Shown: positions 25,801-33,504 of the stretch, piece by piece | How the letters are laid out: the number at the start of each line of letters is the position of its first letter | Numbering within the stretch: position 1 is the first letter of the stretch | Assembly (NCBI GenBank): GCA_910584145.1 | Contig: CAJTXX010000003.1 | Location: 20,957-84,956, forward strand | Direction: 5' to 3' | From: an uncultured Eggerthellaceae bacterium | GTDB taxonomy: Bacteria; Actinomycetota; Coriobacteriia; Coriobacteriales; Eggerthellaceae | Length of the DNA: 64,000 nt | Made by a program: the position numbers and the translations under genes | The notes under the pieces: model-generated | What the model was told of the DNA's origin: nothing | What the model saw: the letters and a program-made list of their open reading frames with translations, nothing else | Database searches by the model: none

Positions 25801-26884
25801 CGATGAGGTAGATGGCGACAAGGATGTCGTGGCAGACGTCTCATCGAAGGTCGTTGACAAGGTGTCCTATCAGAACCTCGTTCCCGGCAGGAGCTACGTC
25901 ACCTATGGCATCGTGTTCGAGAAAGGGGGCATGCCCGCTGTCGCGTCTGAGGATGAGGTCTCCGAAGAGGATGTCCGCTGGCTCTACGAGCAGGCTGCAG
26001 AAGCGCTCGGCTACCAGAGCGCAGATGAGGCAGGCGAGCTTTCCGCGCTCCCACGAACGCTGGATGCGGGTCGCCTTGAGGCGTTGCTCAAGTCGGCCGA
26101 GAGCGCATCCTGGCTCGTTTGGGGCAAGAGCGAGTTCACCCCCGATGCCCAGAGCGGTAGCACCGACGTGCCCTTCGAGTTCGACAGCCGCAAGCTCGCT
26201 GGCAAGGAGCTGGTGGTGCTTGAGGTGCTGATAGACCTCGATGACGATGAGGCCAAGCTCGTCGCAGACCATGTTGAACTGGAGAGCGTTGACCAATCCT
26301 TCGACGTGGTTGCGAGCAGCATCGGGACGCTCGCGAGAGACAAGTCTGACGGGGACCACTCCGCCTTGGCATGCAAGGATGCCGTCATCGTGGACACCGT
26401 GAGCTACGCGAACTTGATCCCCGGGCTTGAGTACGAGCTTTCCGGCGTTCTCATGGACAAGGCCAAGGGCAAGGAGCTCATGATCGGCGACAAGCCGGTC
26501 AAGTCCAGCATCCGCTTCACGCCCAACGCATCTGCAGGCGAGGTCGAGGTTGAGTTCTCATTCGATTCCACGGGCATAGAGGATCACGACCTCGTGGTCT
26601 TCGAATACCTCGCCAAAGACGACGTTCCCGTTGCGGAGCATACGGACATCAACGACGAGGCGCAGAGCGTGCATGTGACCGATGCGGAGCTCACGCACAC
26701 CAGGACCGGCTTCTACGACAAGACCGGCGTCGACCAACGCGCCCTCTTCGCGCTGATCGCCGTTTTGCTGGTCGGCGGAGCCATCGCAGGTTGCTACGGC
26801 CTTCGCAAGCTCATGGCCAAGCGCTCGGACGAAAGCGACGACAGCGCAGCCGAACCCGAGGAATCACCCAAGGAAGACGAATAA
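22823..26884 (+). CDS. VaFE-repeat, SpaA-type surface adhesin
   Basis: 1353 aa. A signal peptide ends about AYA-SDY (residue 47). The N-terminal domain (TTTCFSVFGNEAYCGDPSS, later NRYRALTHIVLSDIYAHNGHY) resembles a thioester adhesin domain. Several SpaA/Cna-B modules follow (GSLEIRKASANP; GGVSIEKRDIESG; GDVELVKVRESDQ), then four VaFE repeats (starting near STTARDGHDGDKAL, IGTTAKDGLDGDHAV, IGTYAFDEVDGDKDV, IGTLARDKSDGDHSAL). The C terminus has a hydrophobic helix, RKLMAKR and an acidic tail. No LPxTG is present; YDKTG before the helix is the best candidate sorting signal. ATG 22823 follows aggaaggagg. It probably mediates mating contact or host adhesion. Confidence 0.93.
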   Translation: MRRDVPASMQAANTPSHILKAILIISLVLGLVPFGMLAMPEKAYASDYAYLSVGDKIPYAGWTTTCFSVFGNEAYCGDPSSDTPAAGTYRVEEVTDAALLAGLWFGYGGPGFDASMWPSSWYDGSGMTANRYRALTHIVLSDIYAHNGHYSYGQCNSSFVRWCQDNVIGFSISNGELVNENVVNVRINWNAFLLNGAGESYGDVPAGFKGYLMHTGSRTQVILAFDYHPYGSLEIRKASANPDISTGNDCYTLEGAVYGLYTDPGCTNLMRSITTNVDGVARADEVPIGTYYVKEISAPRGYALSYDVSNVAIEAEQTTYLGTVDIPQNDPAYFCVQKYDGERTYFAHNLPQGSASLGGAEYRLDYYDGYFSTLADAERSGDPTRTWIVRTDEDGFAALDQDYVVSGGSLYTDTHGNPTLPLGTLVIRETKAPEGYLLDSSTVYVQQITPQGHLEAVYTYVTPIHPEQVIRGGVSIEKRDIESGLLTPLGGATLDKTEFKITNRSANTVIVDGIDYAPGAVVKTIYTDGAVASTAADCLPYGHYSIQETSPSTGYLLTDVTERFFDIVNDGEIVKIEGDKAPHNQVKRGDVELVKVRESDQRRLDGIPFRITSETTGESHVFVSDENGEAKTEAAWNPHTQRTNANDDAVAEDGTVDESKLDSEAGIWFGLTTEGWTVKADDALGALPYDTYQIDELGCSKNEGLELVSMKLRVSRHAYQVDLGSVDNQPKGQITLSTTARDGHDGDKALTLDPEATLIDRVEYTGLTVGATYTMQGTLMDKATGEPVKRDDGTSVTASKTFKAESASGYVELEFAFDATKLAGHPTVAFEVLVDTATDAAVAEHTDIEDFDQTVNVNEPKIGTTAKDGLDGDHAVIADGKAKVVDTITYRGLMVGKEYTAEGTIMAVGSNGAEPLKDADGNPVTASVTFTPEDANGNIDVTFEFDASLLAGMKLVAFEKVLRAGAVIADHEDPDDPSQTVDVVAPEIGTYAFDEVDGDKDVVADVSSKVVDKVSYQNLVPGRSYVTYGIVFEKGGMPAVASEDEVSEEDVRWLYEQAAEALGYQSADEAGELSALPRTLDAGRLEALLKSAESASWLVWGKSEFTPDAQSGSTDVPFEFDSRKLAGKELVVLEVLIDLDDDEAKLVADHVELESVDQSFDVVASSIGTLARDKSDGDHSALACKDAVIVDTVSYANLIPGLEYELSGVLMDKAKGKELMIGDKPVKSSIRFTPNASAGEVEVEFSFDSTGIEDHDLVVFEYLAKDDVPVAEHTDINDEAQSVHVTDAELTHTRTGFYDKTGVDQRALFALIAVLLVGGAIAGCYGLRKLMAKRSDESDDSAAEPEESPKEDE

Positions 26885-26945
26885 GCATCGTGAGGCCCTT
26901 CGCTCGCGCGCGGGGCCTCGCCTCATCGAACAAAGCGAGGAACAA

Positions 26946-27491
26946 GTGAATCAGAACGACCAAGGGGTCTTGGCCCCCGAAGAAGTCATGCCCGCCTTTG
27001 TGCCGGGCGAGACCCAAGCGGGCAAGAAGGGATGGCGCGACCGCATGCCCATAGCAGTGGCATCCTGTGCCGTGGCGCTCTCGATCGCGTGCTGCCTATG
27101 CTGTGCGTTCGCGCCTCTTGGCAGCCCGTCCGAGAACGGGGATCCTGGTGCCTCAACCCCACAGAGCGCCGCGGGCACCCATGAGCATGATTGGGCGATC
27201 GATTACGAGACGGTCCACCATGATGCCCAGACGCACGAGGAGATCGTACAACCGGTCTACGAAACCGTCATCACCAATCACAGTGTATGCAACGAATGCA
27301 ACGAGCTGATCGACGGGCGTGCTGCAGAGCATATCGTCATCACGGGCCACAGCGGGTACTCCACGAACGTCCCCGTTGAGGAGACTCGGAAGGTGGCCGA
27401 TGGGCGAATTGACGTCATCGAGGACAGCCCTGAATACGACGAGCTCGTAGCCACGGGCCGTACCTGCACCATCTGCGGGAGGACGTCCTGA
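26946..27491 (+). CDS. Membrane-anchored zinc-ribbon-like protein A
   Basis: 181 aa from GTG 26946. An N-terminal cytoplasmic stretch and one membrane segment (about 36-56, IAVASCAVALSIACCLCC) precede an exported domain with HEHDWAIDYETVHHDAQTHEEIVQPVYE, VCNECNEL and a final CTICGRTS. The paired CxxC motifs and His residues suggest metal binding. A related layout occurs in the protein at 29683-30351. It is coupled to the sortase gene (stop and start overlap), so it may be a sortase-system accessory or secreted substrate. Function unknown. Confidence 0.65.
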   Translation: MNQNDQGVLAPEEVMPAFVPGETQAGKKGWRDRMPIAVASCAVALSIACCLCCAFAPLGSPSENGDPGASTPQSAAGTHEHDWAIDYETVHHDAQTHEEIVQPVYETVITNHSVCNECNELIDGRAAEHIVITGHSGYSTNVPVEETRKVADGRIDVIEDSPEYDELVATGRTCTICGRTS

Positions 27492-28267
27492 TGTCCGCAA
27501 GGAAGCGCTTGATAGCGGGAGCGGCATTCTTCATGGGTGCCGCTCTCATCGCTGGAGCGATATGGATCTACGCTGACATGCAAAGACAGCTCGATGACGC
27601 CACGCCCGAACCGAGCCCGGTCACCATGACCAAACCCTATCCGAATGGGTTCCCGATGGTGGATTGGGAGTTTTGGGAGAGCATCAACCCTGACATCATC
27701 GGATGGGTCACCATACCGGAGACCTCCATCGACCTTCCCATCGTTCAAGGGCCTGCGGAGGATCCGGATTACTACCTCTCCCATGACATCTACAAAAACC
27801 CCAACGCAAATGGCTGTCCTTACCTAGACGCCGAATGCGCGGAGATGGGCCTCCTGTCGCGCAACTGCGTCATCTTCGCGCACCATTCATCGAACGGGGC
27901 GATGTTCTCCGACCTTGCGAAGTACTCAGACCTGGAGTTCGCCAACGAGCATCCGAGGATCTTGCTGCAGACGCCAGAATGGAGGGCCACGCTCATGCCG
28001 CGCATGGTGGACGTCGTGAACGCCTCCAAGGAGCCGAAGCAAGTCATCTTCGAGGATGATGCGGAGTTCGATTCGTGGTGGCAGGAGAAGCGCTCAGATG
28101 TCACGCTGGACATTGACGCAGCCGAGACGCCGGCAAGGGCCTACTCATTCGTCACGTGCTCCTACAACACGTGGAAGAACGAGCGCACCATCGTCTACGC
28201 ATCCAAGCGCGGCTGGACCGTCTGGCCAGAGGCCAACCCTCCGGAGGTCAGCGAAGCTGTCGGATGA
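27491..28267 (+). CDS. srtB: Class B sortase
   Basis: 258 aa. One N-terminal anchor (about 7-28) is followed by a catalytic barrel. NPDIIGWVTIPETSIDLPIVQG is characteristic of class B. The catalytic triad is His131 or His132 (IFAHHSSNG), Cys223 (VTCSYNTW) and Arg232 (NERTIVYA). It would attach the upstream 1353-aa protein to the wall, or polymerise it, and must recognise a signal other than LPxTG. Its last 20 bp overlap the 3' end of the convergent abiEii gene. Confidence 0.93.
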   Translation: MSARKRLIAGAAFFMGAALIAGAIWIYADMQRQLDDATPEPSPVTMTKPYPNGFPMVDWEFWESINPDIIGWVTIPETSIDLPIVQGPAEDPDYYLSHDIYKNPNANGCPYLDAECAEMGLLSRNCVIFAHHSSNGAMFSDLAKYSDLEFANEHPRILLQTPEWRATLMPRMVDVVNASKEPKQVIFEDDAEFDSWWQEKRSDVTLDIDAAETPARAYSFVTCSYNTWKNERTIVYASKRGWTVWPEANPPEVSEAVG

Positions 28268-29054
28268 AGCGGGGGAGCCACGCGGCGATGTCCACGGGCT
28301 TCGTATCCGTCCAGGACCTCGAAGACGTCTTCATGCGCATTTGGAAGGACTTGTTGCTGAGAGTATGGCTTGCCCTGTCTGCGATGCCGTCCAAGTCCGC
28401 ATCCCACATATCCTCGTCCTCGACGATCAGAAGCTCGATGTAGTGCAATAGGAGGGCGCGATCGAGCGAGTCCATGTGGCCGATGTAATACATATCGTGG
28501 AGGTCCCTGTACCGCGTTGACCTTATCCCATGGAGCAGGAGGCTCTTCAGCTTCTCAGCGAACATCTGCTCCTTCGAGTTCGCCAGCAGGGACACGCCGT
28601 CGTCGTTTTGGGCGATGTCGAACCAGCGCTCCTCTTGCTCCAGGTCCAGCTTCGCATGAACGCCAAGGTCGAGCTTCGTGCTGAAGGTTGCGGCACCGTC
28701 GTTGATCTCAAGATGGACGCGCTTTCCCTTGTAGTCCTGCTGGGAGAGCTCTTCGATGCGTCCCTTGATCCTTATCTCGATCTCGTCATCGACGCTAGAA
28801 AGGGCGCTGATGAAGCGCCTTATCGCATCATCGGAGATCGAGTAGCTGATGAAGTCGAGGTCTATGTCCTGTGTCGCCCGTCTTTGGTTGCCGGAGATCG
28901 CGCACATGAGAACGCCGCCCTTGATCGCGACGTTCCTGCTCATAGGCGACCTGGAGATCCTATCCAAGACGACATCCTGGCATGCGCGGGCTGTCGCGTT
29001 CAGCTCGCTGTACCCAGCACTCTCGTATTTCCGTCTGATCTTGCTCAGATCCAT
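28248..29054 (-). CDS. abiEii: AbiEii-type nucleotidyltransferase toxin
   Basis: 268 aa. NVAIKGGVLMCAISGNQRRATQDIDLDFI (about 42-70) has the GG and DxD residues of the MNT-fold nucleotidyltransferase. NSKEQMFAEKLKSLLLHGIRSTRYRDLHDMYYI is the conserved second motif with Lys and Asp. Members of this type IV system inhibit growth and can abort phage infection. The start codon shares bases with the antitoxin stop at 29054. It stabilises the element or defends it. Confidence 0.92.
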   Translation of the reverse strand: MDLSKIRRKYESAGYSELNATARACQDVVLDRISRSPMSRNVAIKGGVLMCAISGNQRRATQDIDLDFISYSISDDAIRRFISALSSVDDEIEIRIKGRIEELSQQDYKGKRVHLEINDGAATFSTKLDLGVHAKLDLEQEERWFDIAQNDDGVSLLANSKEQMFAEKLKSLLLHGIRSTRYRDLHDMYYIGHMDSLDRALLLHYIELLIVEDEDMWDADLDGIADRASHTLSNKSFQMRMKTSSRSWTDTKPVDIAAWLPRFIRQLR

Positions 29055-29596
29055 CAGAACACCTCTTCAAGCACGCGATTGAGATATGACCCACCCCGAG
29101 GGATGCGCTTCGCATATTCCTCCAGTTTGTACATATCCAATCTGTCTGCAAGTCTGCGATACGAGCCCACTGCCTCGCGGTAGATGTCATAGGGCAGCTT
29201 GTTACGCGACCTCATGAGCTCAAGGAGCATCCTTTCGAGATCGAAGACACGCACCTCCGCACCGTCATGGATGGCGGTGGTCGTACCAACCTGCAGCCAA
29301 TCTTCAGGGATGTAGCTTGGGCGGATCGCAGGATTCGTGATCTTGGTCCCACCGCGCTTCGTAGCCACGTCTATGCGTTCTGGCGGAAGATCTATCAGGC
29401 CGTGGAGATACAGCGCCGTCGGTCCCGTTACGACCGCGCCGGGGTAGAGCTTGGCGAGAGAACCCAAGAAGCTGTCAGATGCCTCGGTCGCATAGAGGCT
29501 CCTGCCAAGGCGTCGGATCTCGCCTGTCTTGATAGCTTGCCGCAAGCCGTATTGGCCACCGCTTTGGGCAATAGCTTCTTTGTACGTGAGCAGCAT
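29054..29596 (-). CDS. abiEi: AbiEi-type antitoxin/transcriptional repressor
   Basis: 180 aa. An N-terminal winged helix (TYKEAIAQSGGQYGLRQAIKTGEIRRLGRSLYA) is followed by the AbiEi domain (AVVTGPTALYLHGLIDLPPERIDVATKRG, then RVFDLERMLLELMRSRNKL). In this family the protein neutralises AbiEii and represses its own operon. A 14-bp inverted repeat upstream (29613-29652) is a good operator candidate. ATG 29596 is preceded by aggacacctcc. Confidence 0.92.
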   Translation of the reverse strand: MLLTYKEAIAQSGGQYGLRQAIKTGEIRRLGRSLYATEASDSFLGSLAKLYPGAVVTGPTALYLHGLIDLPPERIDVATKRGGTKITNPAIRPSYIPEDWLQVGTTTAIHDGAEVRVFDLERMLLELMRSRNKLPYDIYREAVGSYRRLADRLDMYKLEEYAKRIPRGGSYLNRVLEEVF

Positions 29597-29612
29597 GGAG
29601 GTGTCCTAAATA

Positions 29613-29652
29613 CATAACCGCCTACATATGCAGCTTATTGTAGGCGGTTATG
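29613..29652 (-). promoter_or_regulatory. 14-bp inverted repeat, candidate AbiEi operator
   Basis: CATAACCGCCTACA (29613-29626) and TGTAGGCGGTTATG (29639-29652) are perfect complements around a 12-bp AT-rich spacer. They start 17 bp upstream of abiEi. On the minus strand the first arm contains TACAAT, which could be the -10 box, so repressor binding would block it. The alternative is a terminator for the gene ending at 29683, but no T run follows. Confidence 0.65.
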
Positions 29653-29682
29653 GACATTCGAGCAAGATTGCGTGCGTCGCTT

Positions 29683-30351
29683 TCACTTAGTTGCGCCGCA
29701 GGGGCACTTGTAGCCAGTGATCTCGTACTCGATGTGCGTCTGTGTGGGATGGCTGATGGTGCCACATGGGACCTTCTTGGGATAAGAGTACGTGCCGCCG
29801 CCTTCTCCAGCTAGCGTATGCGCTTTGCCGTGTTGGAGGATGCTGCGTCCCTGCTTGTCGCCATTCGTGATGTCCTCGCCGCAAGCGCTGCACATGACGC
29901 GCTCTTCGGTTCTGTATTGCGTCTCGGTGTATGCGCCGACGTCGATCACCTCACGAGGCCCCTTGACCGGCACCCAAGAGTGCTTGTGCTCCCCGGAAGG
30001 CGCAGACTGGATAGCCGGTGTAGAGTTGGCAGCATTGCCGCCATGGGCAACAGGCGTTGGCACGCCTGCAGCCTCAGCAGCCGCTTGGGACTCACCGTGT
30101 GTGGAGGCATCTTCGGATGCCTCCACGGCCTCATCTTCAACGAGAGCTTCGGCTTCATCGCCTGGCCCCCAATCGGCCGTCCCTTCATCGTTCGAGCTGC
30201 CGGTGACCTCCTCAACAGGAGCAGGCTTCCCCTCTTCGATGGCACCGGCCTTCTGCATGGCGCAAGCCGTCAGGGAGCCAAGCACGAGAACTGCAAGGAT
30301 CGCAGCAACAACGACCAATGCCTTCCTATCCGTCTTCTTCAGCGTTTTCAT
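29683..30351 (-). CDS. Membrane-anchored zinc-ribbon-like protein B
   Basis: 222 aa from ATG 30351 (preceded by aaaggagttgataagg). A signal-anchor at about 10-32 (VVVAAILAVLVLGSLTAC) may be a lipobox. An acidic, low-complexity stalk (EALVEDEAVEASEDAS) leads to a C-terminal domain with EHKHSWVPVKGPREVIDVGAYTE, MCSACGEDI, a His pair and the terminal CPCGATK. The H-x-H-x-W plus CxxC layout matches the exported part of 26946-27491. Two such proteins on one element suggest a paired role at the surface, unknown. Confidence 0.65.
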   Translation of the reverse strand: MKTLKKTDRKALVVVAAILAVLVLGSLTACAMQKAGAIEEGKPAPVEEVTGSSNDEGTADWGPGDEAEALVEDEAVEASEDASTHGESQAAAEAAGVPTPVAHGGNAANSTPAIQSAPSGEHKHSWVPVKGPREVIDVGAYTETQYRTEERVMCSACGEDITNGDKQGRSILQHGKAHTLAGEGGGTYSYPKKVPCGTISHPTQTHIEYEITGYKCPCGATK

Positions 30352-30583
30352 CCTTATCAACTCCTTTGCATACTGAGAGCTCTGGTAACTGCACAAGAGC
30401 GTAGACGCAGCCTTCTTTGGCCCTGTCAGCAGTGATGGGGAATGGGATAGCGCGTTCCCTGATGGCTGCCTTCAGGAACATTTCGACGCCACCCGAAAGC
30501 GAGATGCCCATTTCAGCGAGGACTTGCTGCGCCTCTTCCTTGATCGTGCTATCTAACGTGATCGTGAACCTATCTTTAGCCAA
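30326..30583 (-). CDS. RelB/DinJ-like antitoxin, apparently without a toxin
   Basis: 85 aa from TTG 30583, chosen because AGGAGG lies 9 bp upstream. AKDRFTITLDSTIKEEAQQVLAEMGISLSGGVEMFLKAAIRERAIPF is the ribbon-helix-helix and linker of the RelB/DinJ family. No RelE/YafQ gene follows: the next gene (30351) is the zinc-ribbon protein, overlapping by 26 bp. It may act only as a regulator of itself and that protein. Tandem gtatgta repeats lie just upstream. Confidence 0.8.
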   Translation of the reverse strand: MAKDRFTITLDSTIKEEAQQVLAEMGISLSGGVEMFLKAAIRERAIPFPITADRAKEGCVYALVQLPELSVCKGVDKDENAEEDG

Positions 30584-30603
30584 AGCAGTTCGCCTCCTCT
30601 GTA

Positions 30604-30633
30604 GTATGTATAAAGTATGTATTATATACATAC
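30604..30633 (-). promoter_or_regulatory. gtatgta repeats and palindrome, candidate RelB-like operator
   Basis: Copies of gtatgta start at 30604 and 30615, and the inverted copy tacatac at 30627. The last two form a palindrome (30615-30633) with an AT-only centre. TTGACA occurs on the minus strand at the far side. Ribbon-helix-helix antitoxins bind such short repeated half-sites over their own promoter. Confidence 0.55.
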
Positions 30634-30658
30634 TTATGTCAAGAGCGGCAGAAGCTGG

Positions 30659-32398
30659 TCAGCGTAGCGCTCGCTCCACATCGAACCTGTCGTGATCGAG
30701 AGACCGGTCGCGCTCACCGCGCATGCCGCCTCGCACGGCACAGTAAGCCATGCTTCGCGAAGCGCTCTCCAAAACGGATAGGATCCCGAGCAGCTCTGCT
30801 CCTGGCTGGCGATCGTGGTCAGCCGAGCGCTCCACATCCTGCATGGCTCGTTCGGTAACGTTCCTGGCGAACGCATCGACGAACCTTCCGTGCACCTGTT
30901 CATAGGTATCTCGCACAGGCGCCCCCGTTCGCTGCGCCTGCTCCTGGGCTGCTTCTCGCAAAGATGCCCCCAGAGCGCTCCCAGAGGCCGCTCTCTCGGC
31001 ATATGACCGGGCAGCAGCCATAGCTCGCCCTGTGAACGCATCTACGCTTCCAGCGCGGCGCACAGCGGCTCTCACGGCCTTGTAGTCCCTCTCCATGCCT
31101 CGCACTTGCCTGATCGAGACACCGTATGCGCGGCTCACGGCATCCCTTGAGGGACGGCTGCCAAATGCGATCAGCGGTCGTCTGGCTGCACGTCCGACTG
31201 CACGCTCTGCACTGCGGCTAGTCCATGATCGCCCGTTGCGGAAGCGATCATCGTCGCCGGCAACCCCGCGCACTATCTTGCTCGACACGCGCTTGAGGAA
31301 CTCGTCGCGCTCACCCCTGATGAGCGCATCGCGCTCTCGTGCAAAACCGCTATCGCCATAGCCCTTGAGATCTGCAAGCACCTCAGCGCATCTTCGGTAC
31401 TCGCCAGATAGATGGGCAAATGATGGGCTCTCCTTCTCAAGCAGCCGAACCAGGTCGCGTGCGATGCCGTATGCCTTCCAGTTATGGGCCAGGTGTCCAT
31501 GGCCACCGTCGAGGCTCGACCTCATCGCATCGAGCAGCTTCGTTGCCTTCGCCTGCCCCACAGCGGATAGGTCGGACCTGTCTGATAACCGGTACTCGAG
31601 CCCGTAGCGCAAAGCCGTCTGCTCTAGCCTTCGCGCGTCGGCTTGGGATACGGGAAGCCCGAGCTGCCTGCGTGCTTCGAAGCGGCTCAGATCCCTGATA
31701 TGGTTCCTGCGGATATTGCGCTCCTCGCGGATCCGAGCGTAGCCCACGCGATAGATCTTCTCCTTGCCGGCACGGGTGCCCTCGCGAGATACCGTGTAGC
31801 CTGGCTGGATCTCGCCACGGGCAGACCAGGTGTAGATGTGCGCATGGACCGACCGCGCCGCATCGGTGTGGTAGCACGCCACCCAGCGGATGTCCTCCGG
31901 GTTCCGGATCGCGCCCCACTTCTCCACGTTGCGCTGCCAGGTGCATCGAAGCAGCCTCTGCATGTCCTCCTTGGTTGAGAGTCCGAGCGCCTCCATGTGC
32001 TCGCGCTTGACGGTCACGATGGAATCGACGAACGCGCCTCCGGATGCACGCATGGACGCCTCCACCTGATCGCGTGCCACGGGACCATGTTGGTCCCAAT
32101 AGGTCGCGTCCTCCTGGCGTCCCAACCCCTTAGCCACGTAGTCGCCGAGCCTGCCTATGTAGTCCAACCTATCACGCACAAGGGCATCGTCGTAGGCAGT
32201 CGCATCGCGTTCGATGTCCGAGCGATTCTGGTATTCGCCCTCTCTGCCTATGTAGTCGAGCCCAAGGGAAACGCTCTGAGAAGACATGGGTATGGCCCCG
32301 GTGTTCCTGGATCCTACAGCCTGTGAGTGGTCCCGTGGTGTATGGCGGACGATGATCGCGCGATGGATCGGGATGCCGTCTCTATAGCGCGCCGTCAT
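30659..32398 (-). CDS. MobP/MobL-type relaxase
   Basis: 579 aa. The central VACYHTDAARSVHAHIYTWSARGEI contains the histidine triad of HUH relaxases (HxH in VHAHIY); N-terminal tyrosines (SLGLDYIGREGEYQ and others) are candidates for the nicking residue. The C-terminal half is arginine- and alanine-rich helices. It should nick oriT and be led through VirD4 to the channel. ATG 32398 has aggaca upstream and overlaps the preceding gene's stop; MSSQ at 32287 is a shorter alternative. Two ribbon-helix-helix genes precede it in the same operon. Confidence 0.85.
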   Translation of the reverse strand: MTARYRDGIPIHRAIIVRHTPRDHSQAVGSRNTGAIPMSSQSVSLGLDYIGREGEYQNRSDIERDATAYDDALVRDRLDYIGRLGDYVAKGLGRQEDATYWDQHGPVARDQVEASMRASGGAFVDSIVTVKREHMEALGLSTKEDMQRLLRCTWQRNVEKWGAIRNPEDIRWVACYHTDAARSVHAHIYTWSARGEIQPGYTVSREGTRAGKEKIYRVGYARIREERNIRRNHIRDLSRFEARRQLGLPVSQADARRLEQTALRYGLEYRLSDRSDLSAVGQAKATKLLDAMRSSLDGGHGHLAHNWKAYGIARDLVRLLEKESPSFAHLSGEYRRCAEVLADLKGYGDSGFARERDALIRGERDEFLKRVSSKIVRGVAGDDDRFRNGRSWTSRSAERAVGRAARRPLIAFGSRPSRDAVSRAYGVSIRQVRGMERDYKAVRAAVRRAGSVDAFTGRAMAAARSYAERAASGSALGASLREAAQEQAQRTGAPVRDTYEQVHGRFVDAFARNVTERAMQDVERSADHDRQPGAELLGILSVLESASRSMAYCAVRGGMRGERDRSLDHDRFDVERALR

Positions 32399-32837
32399 CT
32401 ATGTCCTCATCCCGCATCATGGAATGCCTCAAGCCATCGAAGCCGAGCCACAACCCTCTCTCAAGGGCGATCTGCAGCCGCTCGTCTCCACGACCATCAA
32501 CGCCTTCCGACCCCTCCAAGAGCCCCAATGCGCAGGCCAACGCTGCACCAGCCAGCACCCTCAGGTCATCCATGTCCAGCCTCAACTCATTCGCTAGGCG
32601 ACCATAGAGGTCATCGGCACTGAACTCGCGCTGCACGCGCTCTTGCTCCAGGAAGGAATCGAACTCATCGCGTATCGCTTGCCGAACGAGCGGAGCCCAC
32701 GCACGTTGCGCCTCGTTCATCACTCCTTGCTCGATGAGGTCACGTGCGAATGCGGCAGGAGCCTTCCCGCTCTTCGCCGCGAGCAAGTCCAGCTGCCTCT
32801 TCACATCCTCATCGATGCGCACCGTGAGCCTATCCAT
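32382..32837 (-). CDS. Ribbon-helix-helix mobilisation accessory protein
   Basis: 151 aa from ATG 32837. MDRLTVRIDEDVKRQLDLLAAKSGKAPAAFARDLIEQGV is a ribbon-helix-helix domain. The rest is helical and acidic (DDLRVLAGAALACALGLLEGSEGV). MobC-like proteins of this type bind oriT and help the relaxase. It overlaps the genes on both sides (32382-32398 and 32830-32837), so the three are one translational unit. Function in the relaxosome is inferred from position. Confidence 0.7.
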   Translation of the reverse strand: MDRLTVRIDEDVKRQLDLLAAKSGKAPAAFARDLIEQGVMNEAQRAWAPLVRQAIRDEFDSFLEQERVQREFSADDLYGRLANELRLDMDDLRVLAGAALACALGLLEGSEGVDGRGDERLQIALERGLWLGFDGLRHSMMRDEDIDDGAL

Positions 32838-33504
32838 TGCGCTTGCCCTTCTGCGACTTGGATGCAAGTGCGCTCATAGCTTGCACGTCATCGCCCTTCA
32901 AGATCGCGTCCCACTCATCCCCGTCGCGCCCCATCAAGCCGAGCTCTCCCAATTCGAAGATCTCAATCGCGGACGCCCAAGCTGCAAGGAAGGATGTTTT
33001 CGGGTCCCGGCTGAGCTTCCCACCCAACTCCGAATAGGCCATGCGGAATATCTCATCAGGTGCCTTCGCGTTCGCGAGCCTTCCCAACGATGCCGGCACC
33101 TTCACCTTCTCTGCAGCTTGCTTGTTGTCCAAGACCCGAGCGAGCATCTGCCCTCTCATCAACGCCTCGTTGGCGAGGAACCTCAGCAGATCCGGAGTGA
33201 AGGAGCTGAGCAGCGCCAGCACGCCCAGGCTCGCTTGAGATGCCTTGCCAGCTCTCTTGGACGCAAGCCCGCAGTCCTTGGCGATGCTCTCGATGCGCTC
33301 AACAATGAAAGCCAACGAATCTGCTAGGTCACTGGAAGCTGAAGCATCCTCAAGCGCTCGCTCCAACAGTTCCGCTACCGCAGAGCTCATGGACATGCCG
33401 TGGGCTTCTCCATAGGTCTCGATGCGGCCTTTCAGATCTGCCGACAATCGTGCGTGGATCACTTCGGTCTTCAGCCCTTTGGCGGCTTGCTCGTCTTGCT
33501 GCAC
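32830..33504 (-). CDS. Ribbon-helix-helix protein, first gene of the mobilisation operon
   Basis: 224 aa from GTG 33504, preceded by ggaaaggaacc. TEVIHARLSADLKGRIETYGEAHGMSMSSAVAELLERAL is a ribbon-helix-helix domain. A helical middle follows (ADSLAFIVERIESIAKDCGLASKRAG), with ASLGVLALLSSFTPDLLRFLANEALMRG as a possible oligomerisation helix. It is probably the oriT-binding or regulatory component of the relaxosome. The upstream intergenic region is the best place for oriT. Confidence 0.7.
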   Translation of the reverse strand: MQQDEQAAKGLKTEVIHARLSADLKGRIETYGEAHGMSMSSAVAELLERALEDASASSDLADSLAFIVERIESIAKDCGLASKRAGKASQASLGVLALLSSFTPDLLRFLANEALMRGQMLARVLDNKQAAEKVKVPASLGRLANAKAPDEIFRMAYSELGGKLSRDPKTSFLAAWASAIEIFELGELGLMGRDGDEWDAILKGDDVQAMSALASKSQKGKRNG

